Below, in pieces: positions 1-13,800 of a stretch of 64,000 nt of DNA (its first letter is position 1; the number at the start of each line of letters is the position of its first letter). The DNA is from Luscinia megarhynchos. Taxonomy: Eukaryota; Chordata; Aves; Passeriformes; Turdidae. The stretch lies in the NCBI GenBank assembly GCA_034336665.1, contig JAPFBE010000013.1:17277056-17341055 (forward strand), written 5' to 3'. The notes beneath the pieces were generated by a model. It was not told the DNA's origin. It did not search any database and saw only the letters and a list, made by a program, of their open reading frames with translations. The position numbers and the translations under genes were made by a program.

Positions 1-3000
1 TTCTATATCTGTTCTCTGTTTTGTTAGAAAGAAGGAATTAACTGTGTTCTGTGTTACCCATTTTAATATGAATATAATTTTCAAAATAACTTCGAAAGTT
101 CAGTAAAGTTTTCTGAAGGATTAACTTAAGTGACATGCAGGGTTCTCTATCAGACAAGGCTTTTAAAAAACATGTCAGTCAAGAAAAGAAAAACAGGATC
201 TTTGATAAAATGACTAATGATCATGTTTGTTCAGTGCTGCTATTTTTTCTTCCTCTATTTTTCCCCATTTGCTTAGGAACTCTCAGAATTTAAATTTCCT
301 TGTGGTACTTCTCTTTCCTGTTGGGCTCTGTCCTTGAATGACCTTTAGCAGATGTCTTGATTGCAAATTGCATTTCTGTCATTGGTATTTACAAGTCTCA
401 GCAAGCTGCTGTTTCTTTCTATCATTTCATCTGAACCAGTTGCCTCAGCTCCCTTATTCTCTGTGCTGTTCCTTTTTGGGATTCTCACTGATTTCTACAA
501 TCTGTGTGAGTTTCAAGAGATTTCCTTCAAGTTTCCTTCCAATGGTCCGGTCCTGCCAATTTCCACTGGGAGATGACAGTGGGAGCAGATAGGTATTGGA
601 GGTGTCACACAGTGGGATACTGCAACATATTAGTAAGTTTTTATCAGAACAAGGTTGGTAAGGAGAATCCTTTGATTGCTTCATCTGAACAACTCAGCTC
701 TACCCTTGTCTTTTTCTTGTGCACACTTAGCTCTTATCTCTTCTGACTCATCTCCTGGAGCCCTTATTTCCAAAACCTTTCATGGCCCCAGAGCTCTTGC
801 CATGCCTTTTCTAGGTTTTGTTTTTTCGCTGCTTATGCAAATTTCTGCATAGAATGCAACTTTAAATGTGAACCTTCAGTACAAACCCTCTGACCTTCTC
901 TGCTCTCCCCTATTGTGTACTTTGATAGGGTTTTGTTGTTTGAGTTTTATTGTTTGATTGTTTTTTTAGGAAGGATGTTTGGGTTTTGTTGGCTTTTTGC
1001 CTAAAACATCAGTGCATCTAAAATGTCTAAGAATCAAAGCAGTCTGGTGACATCTAGTTAAACATGTTTCTTTAGTTTTGTAGTGTAGCCTGAAAAATTT
1101 TTTGAGTTATTTCTGGTTAGGTGCTTTAGTTCAGATTAAGTAAATAAGCACTGTTACTGGTGTTCCCAGCTCTTCTCCAATAAAGTGAAGCTGCTTTTGA
1201 TGCCTGTCTTATAAGCAAGGAGCAGTAGATCTGTACTTGGCAGTCTTGCCATTATCTCAGGTTAAGTTAATTGTGCTAAAGTAACTATAAAACATGTAGC
1301 AGCATATATGTCAAACAAACAGATGAGAAAAAAGTCTATTTGGCATTATGTTTAATCTCTTTGTTGAACAAAATGCCTGAGGCTTTTTAAACATTAATTA
1401 TTTTCTAATCCTTTTAGAAATGTATGGCAGATATGCCTGTAAGCCACATCCTTTACAATGGGCCTGTTGTGACAAATTAGTTTGCAAATAGGCTGGTATC
1501 ACTTCCCTAAAAGCAAAGCCTGCATAAGGGTTTTACAAACAACTCATAAGATCTTTCTCTAACCTGGCCACCTAAAGGAGGCCCCTGGGGCTTTCTGAAA
1601 GCCCCAACTCTGCTTAGGCAGTGCAGTGAGGGAGTTCAGGGAGGAACATGATTGTGTTCCCTCGCTGCATCTCTGTTTTGTAGAGCAAGCCTGGACCCCT
1701 CACTTGTTTCTGAGCAGCAGCCCTTACTTTGGGTCACTGACTAACACTGCTCAGGATTAGAGCATAGATAAAAATAAACTGTGCTGGATTTTGGCTTCTG
1801 ATGGTAGTGCAAAGAATATTTCTATTGTTGTTTGGTCTGATTGGAAGGAGGGAATTTGAAGTATTAGATTAATTAATGATTTTTTCAGCATAGTATTGTC
1901 ATAAAAATCCTTCCCATTTCTAAACATAATAAATTGGATGCTTTTTTATATAATGAACTTTTTGCACTCATTTCTTTCTGAAATATTGCATTTTTTAAAT
2001 TTTTTTATTTTGAAATATTTTAAATAGCAAGAAGGTCACCAATATTAATTTATATTTTTAAGTTGACAGTTTGGCTTTCAGTTTTTGAAAACGTGACCTA
2101 CACTTCCTTTTACAGAAAGCAGTGTGTTACTGTATGCTGAGGACTGAAATCCAAAACATATAGTTTTCATGAGTCCAGTTTGTACTTTAAAAAAAAAGGG
2201 AACTATTCTTTTTTTTTCCACTGCTCTTTTCCAGGGAATGGGGAACTTTGAATTTTGTTAGTTATATTTGTCTGTCTGAACAGTTGCAGCAAAATTATGC
2301 AGCTGCAACTAAGTTCATTTATGCAGTTACTAGTAAGTGTCACAGTCTGCATTCTTTGTTTTTGTGTTTAGAGCTAGTCAGGTGTAAATTCACATGGCTT
2401 CAAACTCATGAACAAAATAAATGGCTAGGCTCTTTCTAGCCTTGGATTATACATCTAGCTGCTCTTTGGATTTCTGTAAAAATAGTGTGTAGAAGTCAGC
2501 AAGCAATTTGAATGGCTCCCTCAGAGCAAAGTGCTGAGATAACCACATATTCTTGGCCTTCAAATACCTTCTCAGCTTTCACATTTCTGGTACACCCCAA
2601 AAAACTTCTAGACAATGCCAGTATTTGGAGAAGCTTATCTGGGAGAGAATGCTACCTAAGAGCAGCAGATATATCAATAATGGAAATCATCAGCCCTCAC
2701 ACAGGCAGAAAGTGTAAAAGGTGCACACAGTCAGAGCCTTTAGAGTTGTGAGGTTTTTTCCAGTATTGCACGTTTCAGAGGAGAATAGGAAACCTTGGAA
2801 GTTATAGGATGTTTGGAGGGGATCTGGACACACTAATGTGGGGTTTAGGAGTGTGTAGGGAGAATGGATAAATCAAGGTGGGAGATGATGAGATTTTGAT
2901 TGTCTGGGTGGAAGGAGAAGGGTTTCTAATAGCCAGCCATATGAAGGAGGAAAAAAAGTGGAGGTATTGATTTCTCTGCAAGGACAAAGTAAAACATGTA

Positions 3001-6000
3001 TCCAAATTAGGGGGTAGATGAGGGGGTCAGCAGTGTTCAATAGAAGGCCCAGCATTATTTTGGTGTATGGAGAAAAGATACCAGAGAAATGGGCAATAGA
3101 CTGGATTTGCTTTCTGAAAACAAAAATCAGGAATGAGTGAGAACATTCCAAAGGCTGAATGCCTGGAATAGGTTGTCTCTGGCATTTTCACAGGCTATGT
3201 GGAAAAAGCCTCTTGAAGAATATAAAGGAGCTGACTTAAAAAGAACTAAGAAATAAATTGACACAAGCTTTAGCTGTACCAAGAAATAACTTGATAATGT
3301 CAAAAGCAGGAATGGGTTGAAGTGGAGAAGATGTGATTTTCTGCATTTGTAGGAATTGCTAGAAGCAAGTGGTTTTAGTGGAGTGAATCTTCACCCCTGG
3401 TTCACCATTGTAGTTGTGCTGGAGCAAGTGCTAGTTACATGTACAGCTAAACAATAATGTTCAGTTCCACTGTGAAACTGTAAGGCATGTAACAAGCAGT
3501 TACATTTGTTTACAGATACTTTAGTAACCCTCCCAGTGGGCTGTAAATATGCATATAAAACACAATCTGATAGCATCTTCATTACCAACACTTCATTACT
3601 GTATAGTGCTTGGTGAAATTTCCCTTGATTTCTCACTCATTTTAATAGCACCTTACATCTTCTACTGGTTTTTTTCTTGCTGAGTAGAAATGTGCAAAAT
3701 GCCACAGGGAGCAATCCTGAATTGAGAAGGAGTAGGCAAGATGACCTAACAGATCTTTCAGAGCTTTTGAAAACTACGGAAGTAATGCAGGGCTTGGTAA
3801 CTATTGAAATTCGTTACACAAATTTGTGATTTGTGCCTGTCTTCATGTTGCAGAATGAATCAGCAGCGAAATGTCAATACTCTTAGATTTTCATTTTTTC
3901 CATAGTTCTGCCATTTATTTAACTCTTAAGCTTTTTGTTCTTTATTGTGGAACTTTAAAAATGTTAAAGCATTTCTGTTATTGTTTTCAGGTAAATTGAT
4001 TTCCCTTCACCTTTTAGTTGCTGAGGAAATAGAAATTCTTTCACTTTTGGGATCAAAGACATTACTGTTTTAATGCTCCTGTACTTTTTTTCTGGATGAG
4101 GCTTGAAATGTATTTATTTTTTATTGTAATTTATGAAAAAATGTGGCTATTGATTTCTCTGTAGCAGTTAAATAGTGCATTTCAAATTGATATTCTAAAC
4201 TTTGAGTAGCTGTGGTTCTGCTGCGGTCAGTGCTTTTTGGCTCAGGGTAGAACAGACACAGCCTCAGTGGTTTGGGTTCACAGAAGAAGCAGTAAAACAG
4301 GCAGACCACAGTGCACAACTTATCTGACAGTTAAATGCTTCCAAGTTCAAGAGACCTCAGATAAACTAAGTTTTAACACCTTGCTAATCCCCTTAATTTA
4401 TTATTTGATTTTCTGTTCTTGCTGCTGATAGTGCCCAAGAGCCCTATTACTGCCTGAACAGTGTGAAAATACAGACTGAGGGGTTGGTCCTGGCCCAAAG
4501 AGCTTCAAATCTGAGTATGAACTGAAGTGTAAAGGGAAGCCAAAGGCATTGATGAAAGCAGAAGAGGCACTGGTCCAAATGCCATCACCTTCATCACTGT
4601 CAAAACAGGTGTTTTGCAAGAGGAACTTTAAAAGAGGAGATGAACAGAAACAGTGTGGTTCCTTCCTCATCTGATCAGTAGCACAGTCTTATTGATAAAC
4701 TTGTTTAAACTTGGGCTAGAGACAGAAGGTACTGTTCTCTGGCTGCTAGTGAGACAGGAATCTCTCCAGACCTCTTTCCTACAAGTGCAGGATGAAAAAG
4801 CTTGAATCAAACAACAGGTGACGTTATAGAGAAGAGCAAGTCAGTAGAAAGTGTCAAGAGAGGATTAGAAAATGGACAAGAACAGTCTTCACAGCTGTTC
4901 TGGGTGGCTAAGAATAAGATAAAATTGCTTGTGCAAAAGACAGAAGAAAGTTCTGGTACTTGACACGTGAGATTGTGAGACAGGAGAGCACATTCTCCAT
5001 GGATAGGCAGGAGAGGCAATGTTTTAAATATAAAAGGACATGTGAAAGCATGAGCATGCTTTGGGTTTGTGGTTAAAGATCAGAGTTGAAAGTACAGAGA
5101 AGTGTATCCCTTTGGGGACACTTGTGGAAATACAGAGTTCCTGAATATTTTAAGGAACTTGCTGTCTCTCGTCCAGTTACACAACCTTGCAAGTGGCTTT
5201 TTTTGGTGATGTATTTCCTCCGTTTCATAAGGCTGATTTTTCTCTCTTTTACCTTCTCTGTTCTCATATAGATTAATCTGTATGTGTTTGGAATGATGTC
5301 ACCATTTAGCAGTTGTGCTGGCATGATATGGCAGAATTCCTTTTCTCCCTTAGGACTGAAGTTCTCAAGCCTTCTGTATGTCAATTATTTGCTTTGCAGT
5401 TCAGAAGCAGTGGAAACATGTGGCCTCTCACTTAAAACTGAAGCAGCAGTCTTAAGAAAATGCTCTTTTCAGTGGTAATAAGTCAAAATCCACATTGCTC
5501 ACTGCAGCCTTGCAAAAAATGTTGTTTCTATCTGGGTCAGTATTTGCGTGAATATTTTTGAGATTGCTCTGGAAACAGCAATGGCATTTTCATGGTGTGT
5601 CTTTTGGCAGCATTTGAGAGAGTCTCTTGCAGACAAAAATGTTCACTGTAAGTCTAAGTTACACAGGTACATGTTTACCTCCCTAGACATTCTTGTGGTC
5701 TGCTCTGGTTCAAATGGAAGCAGTGTCACTTGACATTCCAGGATAGCTACATCTCCAGTTTTACACAAATGCTGTACTCGTCGTGCTCAGGAAATATGTG
5801 CTTCATCTCCAGGTTTCTTTTAATGTCTTTTGCTTTTTAAGAAAATCCCATGTACACATGAGCAGGGCAGGAGGGAAGAGAGGACCTAAATGCCTCTGCT
5901 AAATTGCTTGAAAATCACATGCTAGACACTAATCCTTTTCCTTTAAGCATATGGAAGTTGTGTGGGTGGTGTTTAAAACACTGTATTTGAGATTCTAGAG

Positions 6001-9000
6001 TCATACTTCACTTTGATTTGTGCCAACAGTAGTAAATAAATACCATCCTATATAACAGGATTTTTAAAATCTTATGGTTCAGTTAGAGCACTTTTAAATT
6101 CATCATTTTTCAAATACAGCTACTAAATTTACTATTGCAGAAGAAAGGAAGACACGTAGTATCATTTAGAGAGGCTTGTGGAGAAATGGCTTATGTTAGG
6201 GTTTTTGACAGGACTCTTTAAGAAAACAATCCCAGGGTAAATACCAAGATCCAGATAGTTTTGTTGATTTCAGAGATGCACCTCAAATCATCAAAAGAAA
6301 ACCTCTTAAGGAAATTGTCAAGATAATTTCTTTTATTTTGTTTCCTTTTCTTGAATTGGCATGGGCTTGCTTCTACCATAATGATTGGCAGGTAGAGATT
6401 AGGATTTCCTTGTAAAAGTTCCATCTATTCTTTTACTGCTGTACATCATGTACACTGTGGCTTTTTTTCATATTTTTGTTTCCTTCTAATATTATCTCTC
6501 TGAAGATTTTTGAACTGATAGAGGGTTGCAATAAATTAACATGTAGCACAGTAACTGTATTTACGTGTAATTTTGTGAGATTTTTTTTTCTTTTATTTTT
6601 TTTCACAAGTTGTATTATAAAAAGATAAATTGTTACCAAAGCTCTGGGTATATCTGTTTGTGATGTGTGCATATGCAGTAGTGCTGTAAACTTTGGGCAT
6701 CAAACCTTTGAGGGAAGTACAGTCACAGTTTAGTACCATCCTCTCATGTGAGAGACTCTCCAGAATATTGTCTCAGCTGGAGTCAGGGGCACTTCTTCTA
6801 CAAGGGATAGCTTATGTAACTACAAATAAATACCTGAAATACTGAGACCTGCACTTCCTCAGCTAATTCTGTAGACAACTAGTGTTACCAAGACATCAAA
6901 TCTCATCTTTCTGATGAGCTGAGGCAGAGCTGACTGACTCATCTCCTAGACAAGTGTCCACAAATTCAGCTTAACAGCATGAGGCATGTGCAGAATATCT
7001 GCCATCCTCTAGTGCAAGGTATCCTTAGGACAGGATGCAATAAATATTACAAAGACAAAGATCCCTGAAAATATTTATAGGAGATGCCTTCTATGGTTCA
7101 GGAGTTTAATGTGGCAGGCAGTGGTTTCATTGCAAACAGGATTTTATTTTTTTTTCTTTCTACAAGGACAGGTGTTTTATATATCTAAACATATGTATAT
7201 ATTTAAATAACAGTCTAAACATGCTATTGACTAGGACAGTCCCAATCTCAACCTTGGTCCTGCTCTCTCTCCTCTTCCACCACCTCTGCCACCGACCAAA
7301 ACCGAAATTAAAATAATTCTTTAGACTTGAGTCATGTACTGGTGCCTTCAAAGGCCATGTACCCCCTAAAAGATCAGAAAGCAAAAGCAGTGAAATGTTA
7401 ATTCAAACAGAAACTCAGCTTGCTGTGTGACCTCTCCCAGATCTCTGCCAGAGGAGGTGATTCTCAGAGTGCCTGAAAGGTCACTGGGTTTCAGTGATGT
7501 AGAAGCAGGAGCAGAGCAGCAGCAGAAACTTCACCTTGTGAAGGCTCAGTAGCACCTGCATTCAGTGGGTGTGTGCTGTCTGCAAGGTCTTAAAAGAGCT
7601 CAGCATATGTGTGGATAATCTGGAGAGGGACACTGGGGCAGCAATGATCCCTGGCTCTTTCTGTTTCAAAATACTTAGGAATGATAACTATAAAGCAGCT
7701 GCTGAGAAATAGGTTAATAGGTTTCAACAACCAATTCACACCTTTATTTAAAGAAAGCAGAAGATAAAAGGCATATTCCACGAAGCTGCAGAGAAAAAAA
7801 AAAACCTGCTGAATTTAGTGTATTTTAAATTTAGGCCACCACTATTCCAAACGCTTGTTCTTGGAGAAATTCCAAAAAATAACTTTAGATGTTATTTCAT
7901 TAGCTAATCACTCATTTTCCAGCATCTGGTTTCTGTCTTAGCCAAAGTACTAGCCAGCAGAGCTCTAAGAACAAACTCTTCTGAAGACTTTTGTTTTCTG
8001 TGTGGCTGGTGCAGTTGGGGGTGCAGGATGTTAGTGAATAGGTAGCTAAAGATCCTACTTAATAATTGCATCTAATTCATTGCATCTAAGAAACTGTCTT
8101 GTGCAAGGCTTGAAAAACCTGTTTTTAAGGTGTAGTATGGCTGTGATCATATCTGATAAATGCTCTTTTTTTTTTTTTTGTTTTCTTTTAGGGTTATTGT
8201 CTTAACCTTTAAAAAAAAAGCTAAAAGCAATAAAATTACCTGCCCCCCACCCCCCACAAAAAAAACCCCCTAAACACACAAAACAACAAATAACAACCAA
8301 ACAAAAAGCTCTCAAAACCCACAGTCAACTCTGCAACTTTTCTAACCCCATTTCAGCATGATCCCAGAGCTGTAACATTTTAGGGTGGTTTATAAAGAGA
8401 ATCAGAAAACATTTTGGAGCCATGGTTACAGGAGCTAAATAAGCAGTAGGCACTTGAACTAAGACAACTTTAACAACACAAAAGCACTGACTTTTCTCAG
8501 GTTTTTTTGTCTGAATTTAATGCAATGTTTTATTCTCTCTTTACCCTAATGAAAATTTGATGTGCATTCTTTCTTAAATGCCATCTGATGTGGTAACTCT
8601 CTTCAACTCTTTGTGGTTTCCTGTTTTTCATACACAGATGAAAGTATCTGCTGAGATCTATTAAACTTCCCATTTTGTCATTTGTGACTTTCTCAATACA
8701 AGCCTGCATGTAACAAGTGGATTTCTTTGCACTTAGAAATGTAGAGAGTAGCTTATGCAGTAGGAATACAGGAATGCACCTTTAGTGTTGTACTTCAAAT
8801 TGCTGCTTGTTTTGATTTAGGATAACTGCATAGTATTTGTTATGAAGGACCAACTTAATACAGTTGGTTTACCCCTCATACTAAGTAATTTACATTTTTT
8901 GCATAAGAAAACAGTTTGAAAAAACTAAGGCAGTTTGAAGTAATAAAATTTACAGGAAGTATTACTGAGTTTGTGAAGCCTGTGTCATTTGTTGATTTAG

Positions 9001-9911
9001 CAGTTATTAACAAAATATCACTATGAGTGTGTGAGATCTTGTCCTGCATGATGATGCATTTGTTATGTTTTGGTTAATTAAAATGTTTTTTAAATATCAT
9101 ATAGTCTCAGGTTGTGGCAGAACATTTTTAAGAGGTGTTATGGCATGGCAAAATTTGAATTTGACCCTAATGACACAAGAAGAATTGCCGTTATTGAGAA
9201 TAATAAGAAGATGAAGCACATTCAAGTGATCAATCTCTTCCCAGTTTCCAAGTACAAGTACTTAGTTGTTAAAGTAACTAACCTGCATTATCTTCAAAAA
9301 GAAACTGAATCTGACAGAAGATGGCTTTGTGTGTTAGGATAATTCCAATTTCCTGTCTATTGAAAGTTAATGTACCTTTCATGGCTTTATGACAGGGCTT
9401 AGACCACTCTTGGTGGTATCTGATTGCTATCATGTTCCTTGACCACTGTTCATGAGCTTTAGCTATAGCAAAAATCACATAATTGTAGATATTAAATTGA
9501 TGCTTATCATTCTGGGAAGGGAGGCTGTGAAGAAAGGAGTTCTGTAGCAAGCATAGAGCTGGTCCTTTACATTATCTCTGAAAGGATGTGAGATTGTTTG
9601 CAGCACCTGCTTGGTAGGGTATTTTGGTTTCTGTAGTGGTTTTTTTTGTTGTACTCCTAAGGAAGTTTGAATATTTATCATTGTGAAATAAATGACTCTT
9701 CAGCTGTGATTAAAGGAAGGTAAGCCCTCCTTGTATTTGCTTAGGCTGCTTCCAGAAAACTTAATTTGTAGGGTTTTTTTTTTTTCCTCTGTAGAGAAAC
9801 CTAATATCACCCTTCACTCATCTAAAAGTTCAGTTTTGATGTCTAAATGAGGTATATCAAATCTTAAATATGTTATTTCATTGAATTTGTTCTTTCTACC
9901 TGTTTTAACAG
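1..9911 (+). other. CBLB: Upstream CBLB intron (3' part)
   Basis: No coding exon was found here. I looked for the preceding Cbl-b exon, which should end in the segment just before the TIVPWK motif, and did not see it on the + strand. The stretch is AT-rich with homopolymer runs, including a C-rich/A-rich low-complexity patch near 8241-8310. It holds an 18-base perfect stem with a one-base loop at 1587-1605 (GGGGCTTTC / GAAAGCCCC). Short open frames are scattered and look random. The acceptor at the end (TTTTAACAG, 9903-9911) opens the first visible exon. That this is an intron rather than flank is inferred from the phase of that exon, which begins inside a lysine codon. Confidence 0.85.
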
Positions 9912-10068
9912 AACTATAGTGCCATGGAAAGTGTTCAGGCAGTGCCTTCATGAAGTTCATCAGATTAGCTCTGGTTTGGAAGCAATGGCTCTCAAATCTA
10001 CTATTGACTTGACCTGCAATGACTACATTTCAATTTTTGAATTTGATATCTTCACTAGATTATTTCAG
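9912..10068 (+). CDS. CBLB: CBLB exon: second half of EF-hand in TKB domain
   Basis: Encodes about 52 residues, equivalent to human T190-Q241, starting in the last base of a lysine codon and ending in phase 0 before GTAAGA. It contains [14 protein letters not shown], then the calcium-loop segment [12 protein letters not shown]. The loop positions D, T, N, Y and the closing E of the Cbl EF-hand are all present. This EF-hand packs between the four-helix bundle and the SH2-like fold to make the tyrosine-kinase-binding unit. One difference from human as I recall it is isoleucine for valine in the loop (ISIFE versus ISVFE), which is conservative. An in-frame GTG at 9919 is not a start, because the reading frame enters from an upstream exon. 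Confidence 0.97.
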
Positions 10069-10796
10069 GTAAGATTTGAACATTTTAGATGCTTGTGTGA
10101 ATTTGAGAAGCTTAGTTCCCTGAGGGAAGGAAGTAGATATTTTTATAAAACTGAAAAACTCAACCATTATGATTTAGAATAAATTGCATTTCTTTTAGTC
10201 CTTTGGGGGTGGTTGAGGCAGCAACACACACATCTGAAAAACTGGAAGCATCCAGCATTCTGCATGCATCTAATGTTGTTACAATAGCTTTGTGTTTACT
10301 GCTTAGTTATTGTTCACTATTTAAAAATACATTTCTAGAAATGTAGACCTCATGATACTCAGAGTTTTAGTTTTGTGTTTTGTTGTGCATTTGTATCTGC
10401 ATATAAGAGGTGTTTCTACAAATGTGTAAGTCACAAGTTACTTTCTTTTAGGCTAAATGTAGGCCTCTTTTCTTTATGAACATATTTTTGCCATTAATGC
10501 TTTGTTGCTTATTTACAACAAGGAACTATATTTGGGGATAACATTAATTGTATTACTGTTACTATTTATCTGAAATAAGCTTGTTATGGGTCTGTTTTAA
10601 CCTTGTGTCTGTTCTGCAAAACATACTTGAGGTATTTTAGTCCATAAAGAAGATTGTACTAGTTTGCATCCATATTAGATGTACTGTTTCTGAATTTATC
10701 ACTTTGGATATTTCTTTTGTATATAGAAGCCATTGAGATATACAGCCATTTATTTGATAATTTATATTCTTTACCATGTACAGTGGTAAACTAGTG

Positions 10797-10975
10797 CAAA
10801 GCCACAAGTTGCACTAGGGAAGGTTTAGACTGGATATTAGGAAAAGTGTCTTAACTTAAAGGATTATCAAACACTTAGGGACATGATTTAGTGGGGCACT
10901 TGGCAGTGCTGGCTTAACAGTTGGACTCCATGATCTTAGAGGTCTTTTTCCAACCTATACTAATATGTCATTATT
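10797..10975 (+). mobile_element. CR1-type LINE 3' fragment (degraded)
   Basis: The stretch reads like the 3' end of an avian CR1: 'gactggatattaggaaaa' near the start, a truncated body, then 'ggactccatgatcttagagg' followed by 'tttttccaacct' near the end. The family-typical terminal TTCTATGA octamers are lost or mutated. Boundaries are by eye. Confidence 0.75.
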
Positions 10976-11941
10976 CCTTAGCCTGATAGAGATACGTTCA
11001 AAATATCAATTTTACTTCAAACCCTGGGTTGATGTTTGTTCTGTTTTCCACATTGTCCTGTGCTAATTGTTGCTTAGATGTCCTAGTTTTGCTGTTGTGG
11101 GAAAGGGTACCATTATGAAGTTGACAGTAAAATCTGGCAGGTAGGGGTTAATGATTTAAGTATATAGAGTTTTGGTTTTGATTATCTCTTCTCTATTCTG
11201 AGTCAAAATAGTGTCACAGATGCAAATGTTAATGGTGTCAGTAACCTCTTTTTAATTGAACCACAAATATTGGTCACTTATATTCTTTATGAGGACACTG
11301 CTGGCTTGATTCATTGCTGTGCCTTGTGCTAGAAGAAGGGGATCAGCAGTATTGGTACATGTAAAGAGAGATGGCTGGTAAGGGTTAAATTTTAATTCAG
11401 CAGAGAAGCAGAGAGGTATGTTTTGGCAAACAGATTAGGTGCAGAAGCTGCATGACTGTTGAACTGAACTTGCACTGAACTTGGTCTGAGAACTTCTCCC
11501 AGGAGGTTACATTTTACTTCTCTAGTTTTTAAACAGCTTCTGTAACTATGTGTGCATACACCCACAGAGAGAAAATCCCAATTAAGTAATCAAAATACTG
11601 TTTTGCCAACTGAGCGTTATGTTACAGAAAAGCTGCATTTGTAATGGTGTTTATTCACAGTAGAGAGCAAGGCTAGGCTTTATGGAGATCTGTGGAAGTG
11701 AAGTTGCTCCCCCTGCCTCCCCACTGTATGTATGCACAGCTTCAAGTGCTGTGTTCCCTGACCAGAGAGAAGCACAGCAGAATATCTGGATGCTCTGCAG
11801 GAACTTCAGTCTGTCACCGTTAACATGTCCTTTGGTGTGAAAATACTTCCACTGAAGAGAAAGAGAGCAAATCTTGTCCCATTTAGCACTTCTGCTCTGG
11901 TAAGACTCTGTGTACAAGGCCAACTATGGGTTCTTGCCTTT

Positions 11942-12705
11942 GAATGGTTTGGGTTGGAAGAGACCCTAAAGATCATCTCGTTCCACCCCCCCTGCCGTGG
12001 ATAGGGGCACACTTCCACTAGCCCAGGCTGCTCAGAACTCCATCCAACCTGAACACTTCCAGGGATGGGGCATCAACTGAACTGCTGTGGATTAACTTCC
12101 CTGGGCAACTGGTTACAGTGCCTTCATTACACTTAGACTGAAGAATTGCTTCCAAATGTCCAGTCTGAGCCTACAGTCTTTCAGTTCAAAACCATTCCCC
12201 TCATCCTATCACTCCAAGCCCTTGCAAAGTCCCTCTCCAGCTCACTCGTAGACCCTTTTAAGTACTGGAATGCTGCTCCAGAGCCTTCTCTTCTCCAGGC
12301 TGAATAATCCCAACTTTCTCAGCCTGTCTTTATAGGAGAGGTATTCCATCCACCTGATCATCTTGCTGTCCCTCCTCTGGACTTGCTCCAGCAGTCCATG
12401 TCCTTGCTGTGCTGGGGGCCCAAGAGCTGAATTCATTCTTGAAGGGGGTCTCAAGAGAGCTGAGGAGATGGAGACTCCTCTCTTGCCCTGCTGGCCACAC
12501 TGCTTTGAGTGCAGCCCAGGGCACATCTGGCTTTCTGGGCTGGGAGTGCACCTTGCTGGCCTCTCATCCAGCAGCTCACCTGAGTCCTGCTCTCAATCCA
12601 TTCTCCACTCAGCCTGTACTTGTGCTTAGGATTGCCCCAGCCCTGTGCAGGACCTTGCACTTGACCTTGTTGAACTTGTTGAAGGAGCTGGCAGGATGCA
12701 GTATG
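11942..12705 (-). mobile_element. CR1 LINE 3' fragment, minus orientation
   Basis: Read on the minus strand this is a 5'-truncated CR1 ending at 11942. On the + strand the diagnostic blocks appear in reverse order: GGTTTGGGTTGGAAGAGACC, GATCATCTCGTTCCA, ACACTTCCAGGGATGGGGC, TTCTCTTCTCCAGGCTGAA, a CTCCTCTGGAC block, CTCTCAATCCATTCTCC, and TGCAGGACCTTGCACTTG. This covers the end of ORF2 plus the 3' UTR of the element. Open frames of 60 to 114 codons in both directions here are degenerate repeat sequence. The left end is abrupt, as expected for the conserved CR1 3' terminus. The right end is approximate. Confidence 0.93.
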
Positions 12706-13800
12706 AAATCTAGCATTGGGATTTTTTTTCTCCTTGTTTTTCAACAAATTTAAACACTTAAGGTTTCTTATGGCCTCTCTGCTGAAACCTGTCTTTTATT
12801 CCAGTAGTCCACCTTGATGAGGTATTAATTTTAAAATAAACAGGTATTCATCTGTGTTTAGGTAGTGGCTAGGGTTTGCCTGGGAAATGTAACACTCTCA
12901 AGCAGAACTGCTAGGATAATCTGCTCAAACGTGTCACACAGGCATTTCATCTCTGCCTGATTAGCCTTAGAAGTTCTTATAAAGGGAATTAGCAGGGCAC
13001 ATAGAACACAAGCCTCTTGTCTTATGTTGCTTAACTTCACCTGCCTTGATCTTCTGAGAAATAGATTAAAAATCTGCAAACCATTCAGAGGCAGTTTCTT
13101 GACTTCCCAAATGCTGGCAATTAGCATTTATATATATGTATTAATCCACTACTTTAAAAAATTCATCCTTCATTTACAATAAGGGAGTGTTCTGAATTCT
13201 TTGAAGTGATAGCATATCAGGCATGTTTCACAGGGTTTTCTGAAGCATTTGCTGTTCAGGTTAGCAAATACTCTGGTGAAGTGCTGTCAATATTTGTTTT
13301 GTTTTCTGGCTTTAATGCCATTATGATGACTGAAGAAATCAAGAAGTAGAGAATAAAAAAAAAGAATGACAGCTCAAATTAGCAGCTTTATTATAATTCG
13401 TGTTGCTTATCATTAACTATGAAAGTGCTTCAGGACCTCTCAGGTTTAATTGTGTTTTTGTTAAACCACCATGGAGTCATACTTTCCAGGTTCTAACTAA
13501 ATATGATGTTTAATATTTTATGTAGCTATGAATAGAAGGTTTCTCAAATTCAGGGTCTTCAAAATCTTTATCCAAAAGTTGTGCTTGGTGTTGAAGTAAT
13601 TCTTCTGAAGGAATGCTTGTAGCAAAATTGGGCATATAGGACAGTTCTTTGTACCATTTAGACCTAAAGCAAAAGTGTGGATCTTTGAGCTGAAGCTAAA
13701 CACTTCAGGTGTCTGACACGCAGACTTGAGTTTTATTAGAAGTTTTTTATTACAGAACTACCTGGCTTTGTCTCTTTACTTGTTTGTCTTCTCTTTGCAG

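Larger units (their letters stand above)
10069..13800 (+). other. CBLB: CBLB intron with two CR1 fragments
   Basis: GTAAGA donor to TTTGCAG acceptor. It carries a degraded CR1 3' end in + orientation (about 10797-10975) and a larger CR1 in minus orientation (about 11942-12705). A cluster of open frames on both strands at 11650-12750 comes from the CR1 sequence and is not a gene. The rest is AT-rich with nothing recognised. Confidence 0.9.

Noticed and set aside
12242..12753. Overlapping open frames on both strands, up to 114 codons
   Set aside because: All lie in the minus-orientation CR1 fragment and match its 3' region, so they are repeat sequence.
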